NCBI GenBank assembly: GCA_963803245.1
Contig: CAWDLI010000011.1
Span: 1 to 64,000 of the forward strand
Direction of reading: 5' to 3'
DNA length: 64,000 bases
Source of the DNA: JACVRW01 sp963803245
GTDB lineage: Bacteria > Actinomycetota > Thermoleophilia > Solirubrobacterales > Thermoleophilaceae
Of the stretch, positions 61,038 through 64,000 are shown piece by piece. The translations under genes were made by a program, and so were the position numbers. The number at the start of each line of letters is the position of its first letter. Within the stretch, counting starts at the first letter, position 1. The notes under the pieces were generated by a model. The model searched no databases, had not been told where the DNA came from, and saw only the letters and a program-made list of their open reading frames with translations.

Positions 61038-62905
61038 GTGGCGGCCCCGCGTGCCTTGTCGATCTCCCACGCCGCCGTGATCAGCCCGATGTGGCTGAAG
61101 GCTTGGGGGAAGTTGCCGAGCAGCTCGTCGTTGTTCGTATCGATCTCCTCAGCCAGCAGCCCCAGGTCATTCGCGTAGCCGGCCAGTTGGTCGAAGAGCC
61201 GCTCGGCGCGGTCGATCTCCCCGGCCTTCGCCAGGCAGGACACGAGCCAGAAGGAGCAGATCACGAACGTGCCCTCCTCGCCGGTCAGGCCGTCGGCGTT
61301 GAGGCCTTCATCGTTGCGGTAGCGGAGGACCAGCCCGTCCTCGGTCAGATCCTCGGCGATCGCCTCGATGGTCGAGCGCATCCGCTCGTCGGTCGCGGGG
61401 AGGAAGCCGAGGATCGGCATCAGGAGCTGCGCCGCGTCCAGCTCGTCGGAGTCGAACGACTGCGCGTAGGCCTGGCGCTTCTCGCTCCAGCCCCGCTCCA
61501 GGATCGCGTCGCGGATCCGGTCGCGCTCCGCCTCCCACTCCTCGGCCTTGGCGTGCTCGCCGAGCTGGGGGGCCAGCCGGACGGCGCGGTCGAGCGCGGT
61601 CCAGCAGAGCACCTTCGAAGACAGGTGGTGCCGCGGGTCGCCGCGCATCTCCCACATGCCCGAGTCGGTCTCCTCCCAGCGCGCGGCGGCGGTGTCGGCG
61701 AGGTCGGCCACGAAGGCCTGGATCTCGGGATGAAGCTCGCCGAGCTTCTCGCGATAGAGCCAGAGGGAGTTGAGCAGCTCGCCGTATACGTCGAGCTGCA
61801 CCTGGTCCCAGGCGCCGTTCCCCACCCGCACGGGCGTCGAGTCGCGCCAGCCGCTCAGGTGAGGGAGCTCCCGCTCGGACAGGTCATGCTCGCCGCCGAT
61901 GCCGTACATGATCTGGAGCGAGCCGTCGCCCGCCCGCCCGCCCGCCGAGCTCGTCATGAAGGACACGAACTCCTCGGCCTCGTCGGAGCAGGTGCCGATG
62001 TAGAGAGCCTCGATCGTCAGGCTCGAGTCGCGGATCCAGGAGAAGCGGTAGTCCCAGTTGCGCTCGCCGCCCACGGTCTCCGGCAGGGAGGTGGTCGGGG
62101 CCGCCACGATCGCCCCGGTCGGGCGGTAGCTGAGCCCCTTCAGAACGCGCGAGCTGAGCCGCACGAGCTCGCGGTGCGGTCCCTCGTAGATGTCGTGCTC
62201 CGCCTCCCAGGACCGCCAGCCCTCCACGGTGTCGTCGATCCGCTCGCGGACCCGGTCGGCCGGCGTGGGCTCCGCACCCGCGCGCTGCTCGGGCGCCGCC
62301 CAGCGCAGCGAGAATCCCTGAGACTCGCCCTCGGCGAGCGTGAACGAGGCCCGGATGGTCGAGTCCTCCACCTGGAGGTCCACGGCGGCGCCGAGCGCGA
62401 CGCGTCCGGTGCCGAAGGTCCGGGCGCCGCTCGGCTCGAGCCGAACGAGTGGCATGACGAGCCCGTACTGTGGGCGGGGGGCGAGCTCCATCGCGAGCTC
62501 GACGCTGCCGCTCACGGCCTCAATGGAGCGCAGCAGCTCGTGTGGGGCGTCGTGACCCAGGTCGTGCCCGCGCTGCCCGTCGGCGAACGCCATCGCGTCC
62601 GTCAGGCGGACGGTCCCGCCGTCGGTCTCGAAGATGGTCTCCACCACCAGGGTCCCGGGCAGGTAGCGGCGCTCGGCCGTGAACTCGCCGGCGGGCCTGA
62701 TGGACCAGTGCCCGGCGTCCGGATCGAGGATGCGGGTGAACACCGCGTCGCTGTCATAGCGCGGAAGGCAGAGCCAGTCGACCGAGCCCGAGCGGTCCAC
62801 GAGGGCCGCCGAGTTGCAGTCGGCGAGCAGCCCGTAGTCGGCGATCGGCGTGGACTCGCGACTCGAGACAGCGTGGTCGTGGGCTTCGGTCGAGACGGTG
62901 CTCAT
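61034..62905 (-). CDS. GH15 family glycoside hydrolase (actinobacterial trehalase/glucoamylase type)
   Basis: Inverting alpha-glucosidase of about 623 aa, most like the mycobacterial GH15 trehalase, which cleaves trehalose to glucose. N-terminal beta-sandwich (IADYGLLADCNSAALVDRSGSVDWLCLPRYDS), then an alpha/alpha-barrel with RNWDYRFSWIRDSS, the general acid in SGMWEMRG and the base in LLAEEID, followed by GNFPQAFSHIGL. No signal peptide, so it acts inside the cell. A CGGAGGT site precedes the ATG. First of three coupled genes, with a promoter element at 62935-62961. Confidence 0.9.
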   Translation of the reverse strand: MSTVSTEAHDHAVSSRESTPIADYGLLADCNSAALVDRSGSVDWLCLPRYDSDAVFTRILDPDAGHWSIRPAGEFTAERRYLPGTLVVETIFETDGGTVRLTDAMAFADGQRGHDLGHDAPHELLRSIEAVSGSVELAMELAPRPQYGLVMPLVRLEPSGARTFGTGRVALGAAVDLQVEDSTIRASFTLAEGESQGFSLRWAAPEQRAGAEPTPADRVRERIDDTVEGWRSWEAEHDIYEGPHRELVRLSSRVLKGLSYRPTGAIVAAPTTSLPETVGGERNWDYRFSWIRDSSLTIEALYIGTCSDEAEEFVSFMTSSAGGRAGDGSLQIMYGIGGEHDLSERELPHLSGWRDSTPVRVGNGAWDQVQLDVYGELLNSLWLYREKLGELHPEIQAFVADLADTAAARWEETDSGMWEMRGDPRHHLSSKVLCWTALDRAVRLAPQLGEHAKAEEWEAERDRIRDAILERGWSEKRQAYAQSFDSDELDAAQLLMPILGFLPATDERMRSTIEAIAEDLTEDGLVLRYRNDEGLNADGLTGEEGTFVICSFWLVSCLAKAGEIDRAERLFDQLAGYANDLGLLAEEIDTNNDELLGNFPQAFSHIGLITAAWEIDKARGAAT

Positions 62906-62934
62906 GCGCGTACCTCCGGATCGAGTTAGGCCTC

Positions 62935-62961
62935 AGTCATCGGTCGCAGGTCTGGCGTTAC
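62935..62961 (-). promoter_or_regulatory. ECF-type promoter candidate (trehalase operon)
   Basis: On the minus strand, GTAACG at 62961-62956, 17-bp spacer, GACT at 62938-62935, then 29 nt to the ATG with an intervening ribosome site. Divergent from the next element 35 bp away; together their -35 blocks create the inverted repeat GGCGTTAC/GTAACGCC. Confidence 0.65.
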
Positions 62962-62995
62962 GGTGATTACCAGACAGGCGGTGGCCGGAGTGCGT

Positions 62996-63022
62996 GTAAC
63001 GCCTCACGCCCTCTGGGAGACT
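62996..63022 (+). promoter_or_regulatory. ECF-type promoter candidate (anti-sigma gene)
   Basis: GTAACG at 62996-63001, 17-bp spacer, GACT at 63019-63022, then 9 nt to the ATG at 63032. A sigma-factor promoter in front of a zinc-finger anti-sigma gene is the usual feedback arrangement. Confidence 0.65.
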
Positions 63023-63031
63023 CGCCAATGA

Positions 63032-63298
63032 ATGCCCGTGCCAGACCCGCTCCAGCTCGACGAGATGCCCTGCAAGGAGCTCGTGGAGGTGATCAGCGAT
63101 TACCTCGAGGGCACCCTGCCCGCCCGCGACCGGTCGCGGTTCGACGCTCACCTCGAGGAATGCCCCTACTGCGTGAACTACCTCGAGCAGATGCGCGACA
63201 CGATTGCGACGCTCGGCGAGCTGCGCGAGGATTCCCTCCCCCCGGACATGCGCAGGGGCTTGCTCGAGGCCTTCCGCGGCTGGCGCAAGGACCGCTAG
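63032..63298 (+). CDS. zinc-finger anti-sigma factor (zf-HC2)
   Basis: Soluble ZAS-type anti-sigma protein (88 aa). The HC2 zinc site is present (CKELVEVISDYLEG, FDAHLEECPYC: His-x3-Cys-x2-Cys), plus a short helical tail without a membrane segment. Such proteins hold an ECF sigma factor and release it on thiol oxidation. No sigma gene adjoins it; the nearest are at 43.7 kb and 25.6 kb. It is the first gene of a unit with a redoxin and carries the shared promoter element. Confidence 0.85.
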   Translation: MPVPDPLQLDEMPCKELVEVISDYLEGTLPARDRSRFDAHLEECPYCVNYLEQMRDTIATLGELREDSLPPDMRRGLLEAFRGWRKDR

Positions 63299-63314
63299 CC
63301 GCGTAGGGGCAGGC

Positions 63315-63818
63315 ATGGACCTCTCCCCCGGCCGGCCCTTCCCCGACCTCGACCTGCGGGACCACACCGGGCGCGCACGCAGGCTCGCGGAGCTCGCCGG
63401 CGGGGACCCGCTGGCGCTCTTCACCTCTCGCGGGTGGTGGTGCCCCAAGGAGCAGCGCTACATGCGCGAGCTCTGCCGCATCCAGTCGGAGTTCGAGGTC
63501 GCGTACGCCCGCATCGTGGTGGTCTCGACCGACCCTCCGGAGGTGCAGTCGGCCTTCCGCGCCGGGCTCGGCGCGCGCTTCACCTTCCTGTCGGACGCAG
63601 ACCGAAGCTGGCTGCCGAGGCTCGACCTCCTGGAGGCCACCGATACGGTCCACCAGCCGTACCGCCCCATGACCTTCACACTCCGCCCCGACCTCACGAT
63701 CCACGCGGCCTACAACGGCTACTGGTACTGGGGGCGGGCGACGATGGAGGAGCTGAGGCGGGACATGCGCCAGGTCAGCATCGACGTGCGGCCCGACTGG
63801 GAGCCGCCCGCCGCGTAA
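63315..63818 (+). CDS. redoxin-domain protein, peroxiredoxin-like
   Basis: Thioredoxin-fold protein (167 aa): FPDLDLRDHTGRARRL opening, a single cysteine in RGWWCPKEQRYMREL at the peroxidatic position, VVSTDPPEVQ, FLSDADRSWLPRLDLL, and YWYWGRATMEELRRD near the end. Paralogue of the redoxin at 52668. A GGGGCAGGC site precedes the ATG. Placed behind the zinc-finger anti-sigma gene by 16 bp, it probably belongs to the oxidative stress response controlled by that factor (inference). Confidence 0.82.
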   Translation: MDLSPGRPFPDLDLRDHTGRARRLAELAGGDPLALFTSRGWWCPKEQRYMRELCRIQSEFEVAYARIVVVSTDPPEVQSAFRAGLGARFTFLSDADRSWLPRLDLLEATDTVHQPYRPMTFTLRPDLTIHAAYNGYWYWGRATMEELRRDMRQVSIDVRPDWEPPAA

Positions 63819-63840
63819 CGGCCCGTTCGCACGTGCGACT
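63815..63840 (+). promoter_or_regulatory. ECF-type promoter candidate (last gene)
   Basis: GTAACG at 63815-63820 (overlapping the redoxin stop), 16-bp spacer, GACT at 63837-63840, then only 7 nt to the ATG at 63848. The spacing predicts a leaderless transcript. Confidence 0.65.
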
Positions 63841-63847
63841 GAAACCC

Positions 63848-64000
63848 ATGGAATCCAGAATGGAGCGATCGAGGAAGACCCGCTTGCGCTGGCTCGCGGC
63901 ACCGCTCGCGGCGGCGCTCTTCGTGCTCGGCGTGTGGGTGGCCGGTGGCGTGATCACGGACTCCTTCAAGGTGAGCATGGCCCTGACCGCTCTCTGGGGG
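63848..64000 (+). CDS. membrane-anchored protein, cut by the window end
   Basis: Open frame running off the right edge (51 codons visible). It has a basic start (MERSRKTRLRW from the second ATG) and one hydrophobic helix (LAAPLAAALFVLGVWVAGGV), then the beginning of an outer domain. Too little is present to name a family. It follows a promoter-like GTAACG element. Confidence 0.5.
   Translation, partial: MESRMERSRKTRLRWLAAPLAAALFVLGVWVAGGVITDSFKVSMALTALWG

Noticed and set aside
62954..63003. Inverted repeat GGCGTTAC ... GTAACGCC as a repressor operator
   Set aside because: Each arm is the -35-like block of one of two divergent promoter elements, and the same block occurs singly at five other operons, so no separate operator is needed.
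1..64000. CRISPR array, prophage or insertion sequence
   Set aside because: No regularly spaced direct repeats, phage structural genes or transposase were seen; the tRNA repeat and the nuclease pocket are the only mobility hints.

Overview
This is a very GC-rich, gene-dense stretch of chromosome that reads like an actinobacterium, most likely of the Thermoleophilia/Solirubrobacterales type (inference). The signs are strong G/C third-position bias, frequent GTG starts with GTGA or ATGA start/stop overlaps, an acyl-CoA carboxylase alpha chain, a class F sortase next to a DUF4397 surface protein, two ECF sigma factors, zinc-finger and RskA-like anti-sigma factors, EgtB/EgtD, a GpgS-type glucosylglycerate pathway and a mycobacterial-type GH15 trehalase. 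There is one tRNA (Phe), no rRNA, no CRISPR array and no intact transposase.

Layout. 0-0.2 kb: a strongly foldable non-coding segment. 0.2-13 kb: secreted hydrolase, biotin carboxylase, FAD oxidase, MFS permease, PHP metallohydrolase, MBL and HAD hydrolases, sucCD. 13-23 kb: envelope genes (two beta-helix proteins, an RskA-like factor divergent from a DUF4397/sortase pair, an aminotransferase, a DtxR regulator). 23-29 kb: ATP-dependent ligase, a PQQ-type sugar dehydrogenase whose two halves are in swapped order, an ECF42 sigma factor with two DGPF proteins, macro domain and glycerate kinase. 29-33 kb: a minus-strand glucosylglycerate operon with a catalase-like protein and a Tat-exported amine oxidase. 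33-37 kb: DEAD/DEAH helicase, a structured RNA candidate with a textbook terminator, a DUF3352 lipoprotein and tRNA-Phe with a partial 3' copy. 37.5-43.4 kb: MalT-like regulator plus sugar ABC transporter. 43.4-64 kb: ECF sigma factor followed by stress, redox and metabolite-handling operons (antiporter, M24 protein, aquaporin; SDR/cyclase/GMC; SMP-30/GlcG/redoxin; egtBD; trehalase/disulfide reductase/ZIP; zinc-finger anti-sigma/redoxin), interrupted at 51.3-52.5 kb by a decaying, lower-GC nuclease module.

Main discovery: seven transcription units between 44 and 64 kb carry the same two-block element, GTAACG-N16/17-GACT (one GACG, one CACT), just upstream of their first gene, often only 5-12 nt from the start codon. 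It looks like the promoter of an ECF sigma factor, possibly the one encoded at 43.67 kb, whose regulon would include ergothioneine synthesis, trehalose breakdown, redoxins and an anti-sigma factor. Other leads are the circularly permuted sugar dehydrogenase, two unrecognised structured RNAs, an internal sortase-like signal in the DUF4397 protein, and two genes whose conserved N-termini seem to start at a GTA that overlaps the upstream TAG stop.

Several otherwise well-preserved genes are split by single-base frame changes (MFS, helicase, DUF3352, antiporter, aquaporin, one SMP-30 gene). This may reflect sequencing or assembly error rather than gene death; these entries are marked as broken with the likely join point.
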